Program-made: the position numbers and the translations under genes
Part shown: positions 17,268 through 25,873 of the stretch, piece by piece
Layout: each line of letters begins with the position of its first letter
How positions within the stretch are numbered: the stretch's first letter is position 1
Origin: Phreatobacter aquaticus
GTDB taxonomy: Bacteria > Pseudomonadota > Alphaproteobacteria > Rhizobiales > Phreatobacteraceae
DNA length: 64,000 nt
Assembly (NCBI RefSeq): GCF_005160265.1
Contig: NZ_CP039865.1
Location: forward strand, 2,566,828-2,630,827
Reading direction: 5' to 3'
The notes under the pieces: model-generated
The model's database searches: none
What the model was told of the DNA's origin: nothing
What the model saw: only the letters and a program-made list of their open reading frames with translations

Positions 17268-17960
17268 TCATTCCGCCATGCGGCGCAGCATGCCCTTGTT
17301 CTTCACGATGATGGCGCGGCTGCAGGGCGCGAATTCGATCGCCTGTTTGCGCTGCAGCTCCATCAGCGTGCGCGACACGGTCTCGATGGTCAGACCCAGG
17401 TGGTCGGCAATGTCGAGCCTGGACATCGGCAGCTCGAGATGATCGCCGCCGTTCGAGCGCTCCATGAGCGACAGCAGGAACGAACCGACCTTTTCCATCG
17501 CCGTCTTGCGGCCGAGCAGCACCAGATGGTCCTGCGCGCGCTCCAGCATCCGCATGGTGGAGGTCAAGAGGTCGCGTGCCGCGGCCGGATCCTCGCCGGC
17601 CCTTGCCGTGAACGACACGCGGCGGCGCACGATCAATGTCACGTCGCCCAGCGCATCGGCCGAGAAGCGGTGCTCGGCGCCCAGCTCGATGCCGAAAATG
17701 TCGCCGGCCAGATGGAAGGCGTCGATCTGGCGGCGGCCGTCGCTGAGCAGCTTGGAGGTGCGCACGGCACCCGACACGATCTCGTAGACATGGGCGGCAT
17801 CGTCGCCCTCCGCGAAGATTTCCTGCCCGTCGGTGAAGTTCATCCGGTTCTGCGGCGCCACCTGGGGCCGCAGGGCCGGCAGCGTCTCGGCCCGCATCTG
17901 GCCGAACAGGGCAGGCGAAACCGGGAGGCGTGCGGAGGTCTGGGGGCTGGTGGCAAGCAT
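17268..17960 (-). CDS. fixK: FixK-type Crp/Fnr family transcription regulator
   Basis: 230 residues. A cyclic-nucleotide-fold sensor domain (about 40-150) and dimer helix are followed by a winged helix-turn-helix, with recognition helix in SRLDIADHLGLTIETVSRTL. The E-x2-SR pattern reads TTGAT-type half-sites. There are no N-terminal cysteines, so it is not an iron-sulfur FNR; it belongs to the FixK class, whose amount is set by FixLJ. At the position where, to my recollection, Bradyrhizobium FixK2 has its redox-sensitive Cys (LPMCRRDI), this protein has Ser (LPMSRLDI). Its place beside fixLJ and a receiver with a FixK box supports the name. A terminator follows on the minus strand. Confidence 0.88.
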   Translation of the reverse strand: MLATSPQTSARLPVSPALFGQMRAETLPALRPQVAPQNRMNFTDGQEIFAEGDDAAHVYEIVSGAVRTSKLLSDGRRQIDAFHLAGDIFGIELGAEHRFSADALGDVTLIVRRRVSFTARAGEDPAAARDLLTSTMRMLERAQDHLVLLGRKTAMEKVGSFLLSLMERSNGGDHLELPMSRLDIADHLGLTIETVSRTLMELQRKQAIEFAPCSRAIIVKNKGMLRRMAE

Positions 17961-17982
17961 CGGGGGGTGTCCTGCTCGGGTT

Positions 17983-17999
17983 GGTTGGCTTGATCAACC
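17983..17999. promoter_or_regulatory. Inverted repeat upstream of fixK
   Basis: GGTTG-N7-CAACC, with TTGATCAA inside its right half, 23 bases before the fixK ATG. It is not a full FixK box (which needs TTGA-N6-TCAA), but could be a regulator site for fixK. Confidence 0.3.
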
Positions 18000-18082
18000 G
18001 ATAGACCCGGGCGGGGATGCCGAAAATTCAGATGGTGTACTCAGGACTATCCCTGAGGGGTGCCGCACCGGGCCGCCCTCTG

Positions 18083-18460
18083 TCAGGCCCGGTGGGCAAG
18101 CGCCAGGCGGATCGCCTCGATCAGCGTGCCGCCGTTCAGCGGCTTTTCCAGCACATGGGTGAAGCCGGTGGCCCGGGCACGGTGGTCCAGCTCGTCGGAG
18201 GGCTGCACCGTCATCAGGATGGCGGGAAGCACGACCTGGCGCGTTCTCAGTTCAAGCATCAACTCGACGCCGGTCATCACCGGCATGAAATGGTCGACCA
18301 GCAGGCAACCATCGGTCGTCCGGTCGACATGGGCGAGGAACGCCTCGCCGTCGCGGAACAGGACGACGTCCAGGCCCTCAAGCTCAAGAACGAACTTCAG
18401 CGATTTCCGAACGGCCTCGTCATCGTCAATGACGAAAACAGGGCCCCGGGCGGCAACCAT
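18083..18460 (-). CDS. Single-domain response regulator, FixK-controlled
   Basis: 125 residues, receiver domain only. The acidic pocket is VIDDDEAV (Asp12-14), the phosphoacceptor Asp56 in CLLVDHFMP, the conserved Thr84 in LMT and Lys106 in LEKPL. No output domain, so it should act by protein contact, for example as a phosphate sink or feedback on FixL. It lies between fixK and fixJ on the same strand. A FixK box at 18528-18541 is placed 68-81 bases before the ATG, which fits activation by FixK and would make it a feedback element of the cascade. Similar receivers next to fixLJ occur in Bradyrhizobiaceae. Confidence 0.85.
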   Translation of the reverse strand: MVAARGPVFVIDDDEAVRKSLKFVLELEGLDVVLFRDGEAFLAHVDRTTDGCLLVDHFMPVMTGVELMLELRTRQVVLPAILMTVQPSDELDHRARATGFTHVLEKPLNGGTLIEAIRLALAHRA

Positions 18461-18479
18461 GGCAATGTCCTGAACGGCG

Positions 18480-18496
18480 CCTGAGGGGAACTCAGG
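18480..18496. promoter_or_regulatory. Inverted repeat at the start of the receiver transcript
   Basis: CCTGAG-N5-CTCAGG, perfect six-base arms, between the FixK box and the receiver ATG. A related repeat in opposite arm order (CTCAGG-N6-CCTGAG) lies at 18040-18057, just after the receiver gene. Confidence 0.35.
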
Positions 18497-18527
18497 ATCA
18501 AGCTAGCGGAGCCCTGGGCACCGATGC

Positions 18528-18541
18528 TTGATTTGGCTCAA
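18528..18541 (-). promoter_or_regulatory. FixK box
   Basis: TTGATTTGGCTCAA matches the TTGA-N6-TCAA core of FixK/FNR sites. Centred at 18534.5, activation at the usual -41.5 spacing would start the transcript near 18493, about 33 bases before the ATG at 18460 of the receiver gene. It is the only good match I found near the genes of this cluster. Confidence 0.65.
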
Positions 18542-18588
18542 CCCGCGTCGCGATGGCTACTCCGCAATTCCCCTTAAGGAACTGTGGT

Positions 18589-19206
18589 TCAGGCCGCGCG
18601 GTCCTCATCGGCCTGCAGGACCATGCGCACCAGTTCCGACAGGCTGCCCGCCTGCATCTTGCTCATCGCATTGGCGCGGTAGATCTCCACCGTGCGCGGC
18701 GAGATATCGAGATCGAAAGCGATGACCTTGTTGGCCTTGCCGGCAAGCAGGCCGTCCAGCACCTGGCGTTCGCGTTCCGAGAGGAGCTTCAGGCGGCTGC
18801 GGCACTCGGCGACCTGCTGCTGGTGGTGGATCGTCTTCGCCAACTTGTCGAGCACGCCACGCACCGAGCCGAGGAACACGTCGTCGGCAAACGGCTTCTC
18901 GATGAAGTCGGCCGCGCCCTCCTTCATCGCCGAGATCGCCAGCGGCACGTCGGCATGGCCCGTGATGACGATCACCGGCAGGGTCGACCCGCGTACTTTC
19001 AGCTCGCGCAGGAACTCGATGCCGTCCATGCCCGGCATGCGCACATCGGTGACGATGCAGCCGATCGTGTCGTGCATCTTGTCGAGATAGGCCAGCGCGC
19101 TGTCGTAGAGCCGGACGGCCAGCCCATCGGATGCGAGCAGGAACGACAGCGACTGACGGACCGCGAGGTCGTCGTCGACAACGTGCACAATGCTCTCACC
19201 CGGCAT
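18589..19206 (-). CDS. fixJ: FixJ response regulator
   Basis: 205 residues, the usual FixJ length. The receiver domain has VVDDD, phosphoacceptor Asp54 in [12 protein letters not shown], Thr82/Gly83 in [13 protein letters not shown] and Lys104 in FIEKPF. A LuxR/GerE-type DNA-binding domain follows ([41 protein letters not shown]). Phosphorylated FixJ activates fixK at low oxygen. Its start overlaps the end of fixL by 11 bases, so translation is coupled. The gene order fixL-fixJ-receiver-fixK on one strand resembles Bradyrhizobium and Rhodopseudomonas. Confidence 0.93.
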   Translation of the reverse strand: MPGESIVHVVDDDLAVRQSLSFLLASDGLAVRLYDSALAYLDKMHDTIGCIVTDVRMPGMDGIEFLRELKVRGSTLPVIVITGHADVPLAISAMKEGAADFIEKPFADDVFLGSVRGVLDKLAKTIHHQQQVAECRSRLKLLSERERQVLDGLLAGKANKVIAFDLDISPRTVEIYRANAMSKMQAGSLSELVRMVLQADEDRAA

Positions 19207-20716
19207 TCGTCTGTTCCTCCGGCTCGACCGCCCTCAGCGTGAAACGGAAGATCGTTCCGCCGCCGGGATTGGCCTCAGCCCATATCTTGCCGCCATGCGC
19301 CTCGACAATGGTCCGGCAGATCGACAGCCCCACACCCATACCCTGTTGCTTGCTGGTGACGAAAGGCTGAAACAGCCGCGCCAGGATCTCATCGGCGATA
19401 CCACCGCCAGTGTCGCGGATGCTGATCTCGACCGTGCCGTCGCCGTCGTCGGCGCGCGTGGCGATGGTCAGCTCGCGCCTGGCGCTGTCGTCCATCGCCT
19501 CGATGGCATTGCGGATGAGATTGAGCAGCACCTGCTGGACCTGGATGCGGTCTGCCAGCACCAGGGCGGCTTTCAGATCAAGCCGCATCGCCACGCGCAC
19601 GCCCCTTTCCTTGCCGCCGACAAGCGCCAGCGCGCTTGCTTCCTCGATCAGCTTCGGCAGGCTTTCGATATGGTGCTCGCTCTCGCCGCGTGAGACGAAA
19701 TCGCGGAGGTGGCGGATGACCTTGCCTGCCCGCAGCGCCTGCTCGGCCGCCATGTTGACGCCCTCCTGCAGCATGGGGACCTCGCCCCCCTCCATGCGCG
19801 ACAGGATGCGGTTGCAGCCTTTCAGGTAATTGGCGATGGCGGTCAGCGGCTGGTTGATCTCGTGGGCCAGCGTCGAGGCCATCTCGCCGAGCGCCGTGAA
19901 GCGCGACATGTGGATGAGCTCCGACTGCAGCTCCTGCATGCGGGTTTCGGTCTGCTGGCGCTCGGTCAGGTCGCGGATGAAGCCGGTGAAGAACCGTGCG
20001 CCGGCCGAGCGCATCTCGCCGACCGACAGTTCCATCGGGAAGGTCGAGCCGTCCTTGCGCTGGCCCACCACCACGCGGCCGATGCCGATGATCTTGCGCT
20101 CCCCGGTGGTGTGGTAGCGCTGAAGATAGCCGTCATGCTGTTCGCGATAGGGCGAGGGCATCAGCATGTTGATGTTCTGCCCGGTCACCTCGGCCGGTGC
20201 ATAGCCAAACAGGCGCTCTGCGGCGCGGCTGAACGACTGGACCGCGCCCTGCTCGTCAATGACGATCATCGCGTCCGGCACGGTCTCCAGGATCGAGGTC
20301 AGATGCGCCTCGCGCGCCCGCAGGGCGGCCTCCGCGCTGAGCCGGTCGCTTGCGTCCCAGGCGAGGCAGGCGAACCCCTCCACACGGCCGGCCGGCCCGA
20401 TGGGCCTGAGCGTCGTGTGGGCGGTGAAGGTGCTGCCGTCGCGGTTCTGCCCGCGATGCTGGCCATTCGCCCGGCCCTCGCTACGGGCGGTCTCGATGTC
20501 GCGGCCGGGCTGGCCGTCGGCATGGGCTTCGGTGGCGAACAGGCGAGAGAACGGCTGCCCGACGATGTCCGCCTCGGTGAAACCATAGAGCGCCTCGGCC
20601 CCGGCCCCCCAACTGGCGATGCGGGCGTCTGAATCGAGCACGAACAGCGCGACGTCGAGTGTCGCGCCGATCAGGGCCGCTGCATCAAGGGAGCGGCTGC
20701 CGTCGGGGGATGGCAT
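19196..20716 (-). CDS. fixL: FixL oxygen-sensing histidine kinase
   Basis: 506 residues, soluble, two PAS domains followed by HisKA and HATPase. The second PAS (about 140-255) is the haem domain. The segment [19 protein letters not shown] followed by IIGIGR matches Bradyrhizobium FixL, where that His (here about residue 194) binds haem iron and the Arg in IGIGR (about 214) contacts bound O2. The kinase His is in [10 protein letters not shown] (about 285). ATP-site motifs are [21 protein letters not shown] and [16 protein letters not shown]. Oxygen binding shuts the kinase off. ATG at 20716 has GAGAG eight bases upstream; a GTG at 20731 is the alternative. No transmembrane segments, unlike Sinorhizobium FixL. 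Confidence 0.93.
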   Translation of the reverse strand: MPSPDGSRSLDAAALIGATLDVALFVLDSDARIASWGAGAEALYGFTEADIVGQPFSRLFATEAHADGQPGRDIETARSEGRANGQHRGQNRDGSTFTAHTTLRPIGPAGRVEGFACLAWDASDRLSAEAALRAREAHLTSILETVPDAMIVIDEQGAVQSFSRAAERLFGYAPAEVTGQNINMLMPSPYREQHDGYLQRYHTTGERKIIGIGRVVVGQRKDGSTFPMELSVGEMRSAGARFFTGFIRDLTERQQTETRMQELQSELIHMSRFTALGEMASTLAHEINQPLTAIANYLKGCNRILSRMEGGEVPMLQEGVNMAAEQALRAGKVIRHLRDFVSRGESEHHIESLPKLIEEASALALVGGKERGVRVAMRLDLKAALVLADRIQVQQVLLNLIRNAIEAMDDSARRELTIATRADDGDGTVEISIRDTGGGIADEILARLFQPFVTSKQQGMGVGLSICRTIVEAHGGKIWAEANPGGGTIFRFTLRAVEPEEQTNAG

Positions 20717-20938
20717 GTCCGGCACTCTCACATTCAGTCATAGAGACGAGTCAGTCCTCCATGCGGAGGCTGTCGTCAATCCATCCGGTATGCAGCCCAT
20801 TCCGAGATTCAGCAATGCGCTGTCTGCATTGGACCCGGAATACCGACGGGATCGACACGCGCATCCACCCCCGCGAGCCGTCGACGAAGCATAACCGGGT
20901 GTCGGGCCTACTCTGTTCTTGTGCCCGAGCGGGCGCGA

Positions 20939-22030
20939 TCAGCGGGTCCGGTAGAGCAGTGGCCAGTGATAGGCGGGAATGCCCCGGCAGACCGGCATGC
21001 GCCGGTAGACAATGGGCTGGAAGGCGCGGCCGTCCCATTGCCAGGTGCCGAGATCCCCACAATCGCCGAGGCCCCGGCCCTTGGCATAGTAGGACACCGC
21101 AGCGGAGACCTCGTCTGGCTCGCCATTGGTCAGCACATTGTCGGGCGACTGCGGATCGTCGGGCGTCGCGTCCCGGTGGGGGCGCGGAAACAGGGCAGGA
21201 CGGATCACCGGCTGCGGACCGTCCTCCAGCAGGAAGAAGGCGCGCGAGAAATTGTAGGCGCCACTGAAGCAGCGCACGGAGGCAAGCAAGAGCGTGCCGC
21301 CGAGCGGGATCGCCGTTGCGCCCTCGGTATCGGGCGACCTGTCGTCGCGCTCGCAATAGCTCTGCGAATGCTGCTCCATGGCCTGGCGGGCGGCGTCCGA
21401 AACGGGTTTCGATGAGCCGGCCGGCTGGGAGCGTTCGGGCGGTGCGGGCGGCAGGGCGGGCGGCGCGGGAACGGCCGAGGCCGGCCGCGATCCCGGGCGC
21501 ACCAGGGCCGTGGTGGTTCCAACCCGCTGCTGCTGCTCGTCGATCCAGAGCAGCGCCGCACTGATGCCGGCGAGCGAGATGGTCTGCACCGGCTTGTCGG
21601 CGGGAATGGCGGGGTCGAAGCGCAGATCGAGGCTCTCCGCCGTGCGGGCCGCTGAAAGAACCGCCTGGATCGCCGCCCGGTCCTGGATCACCAGCACCTC
21701 GTCGACAATCGCCATGCCGCGGCCGACCGCCAGGGTGGCAATCGGCCGGCCCGCATGGGCAATGACCAGTCGGGTCCCGGGGCCAGGCTCGCCGTCGGTT
21801 GGCAGGATCGACAGTTGGACCGGCGCGCTGGCGGTCCCGTCGCGCTGGAGGCGCAGAACCCAGGCCGTGTCATCGCTGTCGGGCTTCAGGCTCACCGCCT
21901 GGCACGACCGGACATTGTCGCAGGAGGCGAGCCAGTTGCGAAATTCACGCTGCGTCCCGAGTTCGCCGGCCAGGGTGGGCACAGACAGGGCGGAGGCGAA
22001 CAAAGCGGGCAGGACAAGGCGGCGCAACAT
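20939..22030 (-). CDS. DUF1176 periplasmic protein
   Basis: 363 residues. Signal peptide MLRRLVLPALFASALSVPTLA. DUF1176 landmarks: REFRNWLASCDNVRSCQAVSL at the start of the mature part, a pair of Cys there, and the C-terminal AKGRGLGDCGDLGTWQWDGRAFQPI...MPVCRGIPAYHWPLLYRT, with further paired Cys. The function of the family is unknown; relatives are exported and may bind an envelope component. ATG at 22030 follows CCGGAGTTGCCC, so the 71-residue upstream extension is rejected. Single gene, divergent from the SH3 protein gene with 191 bases between. Confidence 0.85.
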   Translation of the reverse strand: MLRRLVLPALFASALSVPTLAGELGTQREFRNWLASCDNVRSCQAVSLKPDSDDTAWVLRLQRDGTASAPVQLSILPTDGEPGPGTRLVIAHAGRPIATLAVGRGMAIVDEVLVIQDRAAIQAVLSAARTAESLDLRFDPAIPADKPVQTISLAGISAALLWIDEQQQRVGTTTALVRPGSRPASAVPAPPALPPAPPERSQPAGSSKPVSDAARQAMEQHSQSYCERDDRSPDTEGATAIPLGGTLLLASVRCFSGAYNFSRAFFLLEDGPQPVIRPALFPRPHRDATPDDPQSPDNVLTNGEPDEVSAAVSYYAKGRGLGDCGDLGTWQWDGRAFQPIVYRRMPVCRGIPAYHWPLLYRTR

Positions 22031-22221
22031 GGGCAACTCCGGTGAGACCCCGGCAATAGGCAGCGAGGGTTTCGATTGCGCTCCGCGGGCGGGTTCGCGG
22101 CAAGCCTGGGCGGAAACACAGGAAACAGGATGGAAAGCCCGGGCGGGTGGCCCAGGCATGGCACGGAAGCGCGGGCATGGCACTGACGGCGCAACAGACC
22201 TGGACCCAAGGGAATTCCGCC

Positions 22222-22554
22222 ATGCGCTTCTTTGCTCTCGCACTCGCCGCCACCACGCTTTCGCTCGGCCTTGGCTCGGGCCCCGCGGCGGCCACCAGCG
22301 CCGCCTGCGCGATCAAGACGACATCCGACGGTTTCGTGGCGCTGCGCGCCGAACCCTCGCCCAGCGGCCGCCTGCTTGTCCGGATGGCCGCGGGCCATAC
22401 GGTCGCCATGCACCATGCGAGCCCCGGCCAGCCGTCACGCCGGGGGCAATGGGTGAAGGTCTCGCACTGGGCGGATGGCGAGCTTCGCGCCGTTGGAGCA
22501 CCGCGCGGCCGCACAGGCTGGGTGCATGAGGGCCTGCTCGACGATTGCGGCTGA
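22222..22554 (+). CDS. Small exported SH3-domain protein
   Basis: 110 residues. Signal peptide MRFFALALAATTLSLGLGSGPAAATSA. The mature part is one bacterial SH3 fold: DGFVALRAEPSPSGRLLVRMAAGHTVAM, then WVKVSHWADGELR and the closing GRTGWVHEGLLDDCG, with a Cys near each end likely forming a disulfide. Such domains often bind peptidoglycan or partner proteins. Start ATG at 22222; upstream in-frame starts lie in sequence without signal-peptide character. Convergent with the diguanylate cyclase gene nine bases away. Confidence 0.75.
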   Translation: MRFFALALAATTLSLGLGSGPAAATSAACAIKTTSDGFVALRAEPSPSGRLLVRMAAGHTVAMHHASPGQPSRRGQWVKVSHWADGELRAVGAPRGRTGWVHEGLLDDCG

Positions 22555-22563
22555 GCGGCCTGT

Positions 22564-23856
22564 TCAGGCGAGGCGCAGCTGGGCCTGGGCCGGCAGTTCG
22601 GCCTCCTCGACCGGATCGGCCGCCACCACGCGGTCGCGGCCCTCGGCCTTGGCCCGGTAGAGCCGGCGATCCGCGCAGGAGAACAGGTCCAGCAGGTCGC
22701 TCGTGTCGGCCGAGACGCTGGCAACGCCGATGCTGACCGTGACGGGCTGCGGGTCGTTGCGGGTGCAGATCGCGACATGCTGGCGCAGCATCTCCGCCTG
22801 CAACCTGGCGACTGTCTCGCCTTGGGGGGCGAGGATGGCGAATTCCTCGCCGCCAATGCGGAACACCTGGCCATTCTCGCCGACGCAATCGGTCAGCAGG
22901 CCGGCCAGTGTCTTGAGCACCTGGTCGCCGCTGGCATGACCGCGGCGGTCGTTGATCGCCTTGAAGTGATCCACGTCGATGACCATCAGGCTCAGGGGCC
23001 GGCCGGTGCGTTGCGCCTCGGCCACGGCCGCCTCGCCGCTCTTTTCGAACGAGCCGCGGTGCTGCAGGCCGGTCAGGCCGTCCCGATTGGCCTGTTCGAG
23101 GGCGGCATGATAGCGCTCGCGATAGGTCAGGAGGTCGAACACGTCGTTGATTGCAGGCGCGGTGTCGCTGCCCACGGTTTCGAACCAGCGCAGATATCCG
23201 ACCACCAGCGCACTGAACACCAGGGCTGCCGCCATCTTGGCGAACCAGCCGCCGAACAGCACCGCCACCGGCGCGCCGGTGATCCAGTGCAGGGCGGCGA
23301 AGAAGCCGATCTGGTCGAAGGTCAGCACCGCGCAGGAGGCGAGTGCCACCCGGGCGAACAGATGGCCTTTCAGGACCTGACCGAGCTTCTCGTAGAGCAG
23401 GATGATGGCGATGGCATCGACATAGAGCAGCGTCGTGCCCCAGACCATCAGCCAGCCCATCTCGTCGATGAAGCCGATATCGGGGACCCGGCCTGCGCCG
23501 CCGACCACCTCGTGCAGCCGCAGGATCAATACCAGGCCAACCATGAGGAAATTGCCGGCCAGCAGGCCATAGATCGGCTGGCGGACCGTGACCGCATCCT
23601 CGCGCATGTAGATCAGCAGCAGCATGACCAGCTTGCCGGAAAACAGCACGGTGGAGCCCGGCGAGATGATGCCGAAGGGCAGCGCCACGTAGAACACGCT
23701 GGCGAGATAAGTCTCCAGGAAATGCATGACGCCGAGCGCGCAGAACATCAGGCCGAGGCCGGTGCGGTGCCGAAGGCGGAAAAGGACGGCCATCACGCCG
23801 AAATAGAGCAGGGCCTCGCCAAGCAACAACCAGCAATTGATCAAAGATGTCGGCAT
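22564..23856 (-). CDS. Membrane-bound diguanylate cyclase
   Basis: 430 residues. Seven or so membrane helices fill the first 230 residues (LLLGEALLYFGVMAVLF, VMLLLIYM, LLAGNFLMVGLVLIL and others), similar to 7TM signalling modules. The cytosolic GGDEF domain has FRIGGEEFAIL (GGEEF, active) and DVDHFKAINDRRGHASGD. No RxxD inhibitory site five residues before GGEEF. It makes c-di-GMP in response to an unknown membrane or extracellular signal. Single gene. It is the second c-di-GMP enzyme in the window, and both lack product inhibition sites. Confidence 0.9.
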   Translation of the reverse strand: MPTSLINCWLLLGEALLYFGVMAVLFRLRHRTGLGLMFCALGVMHFLETYLASVFYVALPFGIISPGSTVLFSGKLVMLLLIYMREDAVTVRQPIYGLLAGNFLMVGLVLILRLHEVVGGAGRVPDIGFIDEMGWLMVWGTTLLYVDAIAIILLYEKLGQVLKGHLFARVALASCAVLTFDQIGFFAALHWITGAPVAVLFGGWFAKMAAALVFSALVVGYLRWFETVGSDTAPAINDVFDLLTYRERYHAALEQANRDGLTGLQHRGSFEKSGEAAVAEAQRTGRPLSLMVIDVDHFKAINDRRGHASGDQVLKTLAGLLTDCVGENGQVFRIGGEEFAILAPQGETVARLQAEMLRQHVAICTRNDPQPVTVSIGVASVSADTSDLLDLFSCADRRLYRAKAEGRDRVVAADPVEEAELPAQAQLRLA

Positions 23857-24041
23857 TGATGTCCCAGGTTGCGGGCGCCGTCATTCACGTGGGCACCAGC
23901 CTTCCGGTCTTCACACGGAAAGATTAACCCTGGGTATCCACTGGCCGCCGCGCAGAAACGCCAGTCGAGACTTCCCTTACGGTAGCGTGGACGTTTTCGC
24001 CTTCCCGCCAAAACGGATTTGTTCACCGTCTGGCCCGCGCC

Positions 24042-24791
24042 TCAGCAGCTCCACTGGAAGCCGTCGACCACGAAATGCTGGCCGGTCATGAACATGTGCG
24101 GTTCGGTGGCGAGATAGGCGACGAGGCTCGCCACATCCTCCGGCGCGCCCATGCGTCCGAGCGCGATGCCGCGCACGAGGGAATCGTGGCTGTTGGTGAT
24201 CATCCGCTTCAGGAGATCCGTGGCGATCACGCCCGGGCAAATGGCGTTGATGGCGATCTTCGGCCCGAACTCCTTGGCGAGCGAGCGGGTCAGGCCGAGA
24301 ATGCCGGCCTTGGCGGCGGCATAGGAATGCTTGCTGACCGCGCTGGTGACACCGCCCGACAGCGCGTTGAGCGACGACATGGAGACGATCCGCGCCACGC
24401 CCTCCTGCGCCAGCATGATGGGCGCCGCCGCATGGATGTAGTTGAAGCAGCTCTTGAGATTGACCGCGATCGTGCGGTCGAACTCGTCCTCGGTGATCTC
24501 CAGGATCGGCTTCGGGTTCGGCGCGCCGGCATTGTTCACCAGCACGTCGATCCGGCCCCAGGCTTTCGCCACCTCATCGACGATCGCATGGGCGCGCGCG
24601 AAGTCGGTGACATCGGCAGTGAAGGTCAGCGTCTTCACGCCATGGGCGGCGGCGATCTCCTTCGCCGTCGCCGCCATGTCGTCCTCGAGCAGGTCGATGA
24701 GCGCGATGTCACAGCCCTTGGCGGCGAGCGCTTCCGCGCAGGCCTTGCCGATGCCGCGTGCGCCGCCAGTGACGATCGCTGTCGTGCTCAT
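24042..24791 (-). CDS. SDR family NAD(P)-dependent oxidoreductase
   Basis: 249 residues, classical short-chain dehydrogenase. Nucleotide motif TGGARGIGKA at residue 8, NNAG at about 88, catalytic Ser in VSMSSLNALSGG and Tyr-x3-Lys in SYAAAKAG. It ends in the PG motif region CPGVIATDLLK. It would oxidise or reduce a hydroxyl/keto group. It is the last gene of the minus-strand group with the deacetylase, second SDR and MHS transporter. A family B palindromic repeat in the 170-base gap before it may weaken or process the transcript at this point. Confidence 0.88.
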   Translation of the reverse strand: MSTTAIVTGGARGIGKACAEALAAKGCDIALIDLLEDDMAATAKEIAAAHGVKTLTFTADVTDFARAHAIVDEVAKAWGRIDVLVNNAGAPNPKPILEITEDEFDRTIAVNLKSCFNYIHAAAPIMLAQEGVARIVSMSSLNALSGGVTSAVSKHSYAAAKAGILGLTRSLAKEFGPKIAINAICPGVIATDLLKRMITNSHDSLVRGIALGRMGAPEDVASLVAYLATEPHMFMTGQHFVVDGFQWSC

Positions 24792-24830
24792 ATCGGCTCC
24801 TTCAGATCGTTGTTGACGTCAGCTTTCAGC

Positions 24831-24926
24831 CGTCATGCCCGCCCTTGTGGCGGGCATCCACGCCTTTGGATGCCGCATGATGGCTCCTTGAAGGCGTGGA
24901 TGGCAGGCACAAGGCCTGCCATGACG
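24831..24926. repeat. Intergenic palindromic repeat, family B, copy 1
   Basis: Starts CGTCATGCCCGCCCTTGTGGC and ends AAGGCCTGCCATGACG. The ends are inverted copies (GTCATG...CATGAC; CGGGCATCCACG...CGTGGATGGCAG). A second copy is at 37102-37194. Sits between a deacetylase and an SDR gene. Confidence 0.7.
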
Positions 24927-24961
24927 CTTGGATCTAGACGCACCGTTCGTTTGAACGGGTC

Positions 24962-25861
24962 TCAGGCCGCATTCTCCTTGGCGAAGCGCGCGACATCCGC
25001 ATGGGTGGCAAACCACACATCGCCCTTCGCCTTGGCGAGCCGGATCAGCTCCTCGATGATCCAGATGCGCGAGCGATAGCCGATGATGTGGGGATGGGTG
25101 GTGAGCTGGAAGATGCCGCCTTCCTCGTAGGCCGCCTCGAACTCGCGGCGGAACACATCGAACACACCCTCCGGCGGTGTGTAGGGCCTGAGGCCCTGGA
25201 AGCGCAGCATCATGAAATAGGGCGCGTCGTCGCGGATCCATTCCACCGGCAGCTCGACCACGCCGGTCTCCTCGCCGTCGAGCAGCAGCTCGTAGCAGTC
25301 GACATCGGCCATCAGGGATGAATCGTAGAGGAGGCCCATCTCCTTGGTGATCCGCAGCGTGTGGGGCGAGAAGTCCCACGACGCCGTGCGGGAGCCGACC
25401 ACGCGCACGCCGGTGATCTTTTCCAGCGTGTCGGCCGAGCGCATCATGATGTCGCGCTCGTCCTTGTAGGAGAGCACCGAGTTCAGCTCGTGGATCCACG
25501 AGTGGAGCCCGATTTCGTGGCCCTCGGCGATCACCCGGCGTTGTTCATCGGAGTGCAGCAGGGCTGCCACCGCTGGCACGTAGAAGGTTGCCGGCACCGA
25601 ATATTTGGCGAGCAATTTCAGGATATTCGGTACGCCGACGCGGTTGCCGTACTGGCCCCAGGCCATGCGCCCGACCGACTTGCCGCCGTCGCGCAGCTCG
25701 TTGGTCTCGTGGTCGGAATCGAACGACAGCGCGAAGGCCATGCGCTTGCCGTCCTTCCACTTGGCCGGACGATAGGTCTTGCCGGCGCGCACATGGTTGA
25801 CCAGGCCGCGCCAGTGATCTTCCGGCCACTGCCAGGGTTCAAGCTTGGACATGTCGGTCAT
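24962..25861 (-). CDS. Polysaccharide deacetylase family (NodB-like) hydrolase
   Basis: 299 residues, cytosolic. NodB-type features: LSFDSDHETNE (metal-binding Asp pair), GHEIGLHSWIHE (H-S/T-x3-H motif, as GLHSWIH) and ASWDFSPHT. This subgroup includes cytosolic enzymes acting on C-N bonds, such as PuuE-type allantoinases, and not only polysaccharide deacetylases. No signal peptide argues for a small-molecule substrate. ATG at 25861 is six bases after AGGAG; an in-frame ATG at 25867 is too close to it. Between two SDR genes and an MHS transporter, so probably part of a catabolic operon for a nitrogenous compound. Confidence 0.82.
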   Translation of the reverse strand: MTDMSKLEPWQWPEDHWRGLVNHVRAGKTYRPAKWKDGKRMAFALSFDSDHETNELRDGGKSVGRMAWGQYGNRVGVPNILKLLAKYSVPATFYVPAVAALLHSDEQRRVIAEGHEIGLHSWIHELNSVLSYKDERDIMMRSADTLEKITGVRVVGSRTASWDFSPHTLRITKEMGLLYDSSLMADVDCYELLLDGEETGVVELPVEWIRDDAPYFMMLRFQGLRPYTPPEGVFDVFRREFEAAYEEGGIFQLTTHPHIIGYRSRIWIIEELIRLAKAKGDVWFATHADVARFAKENAA

Positions 25862-25873
25862 GGTCATCTCCTG

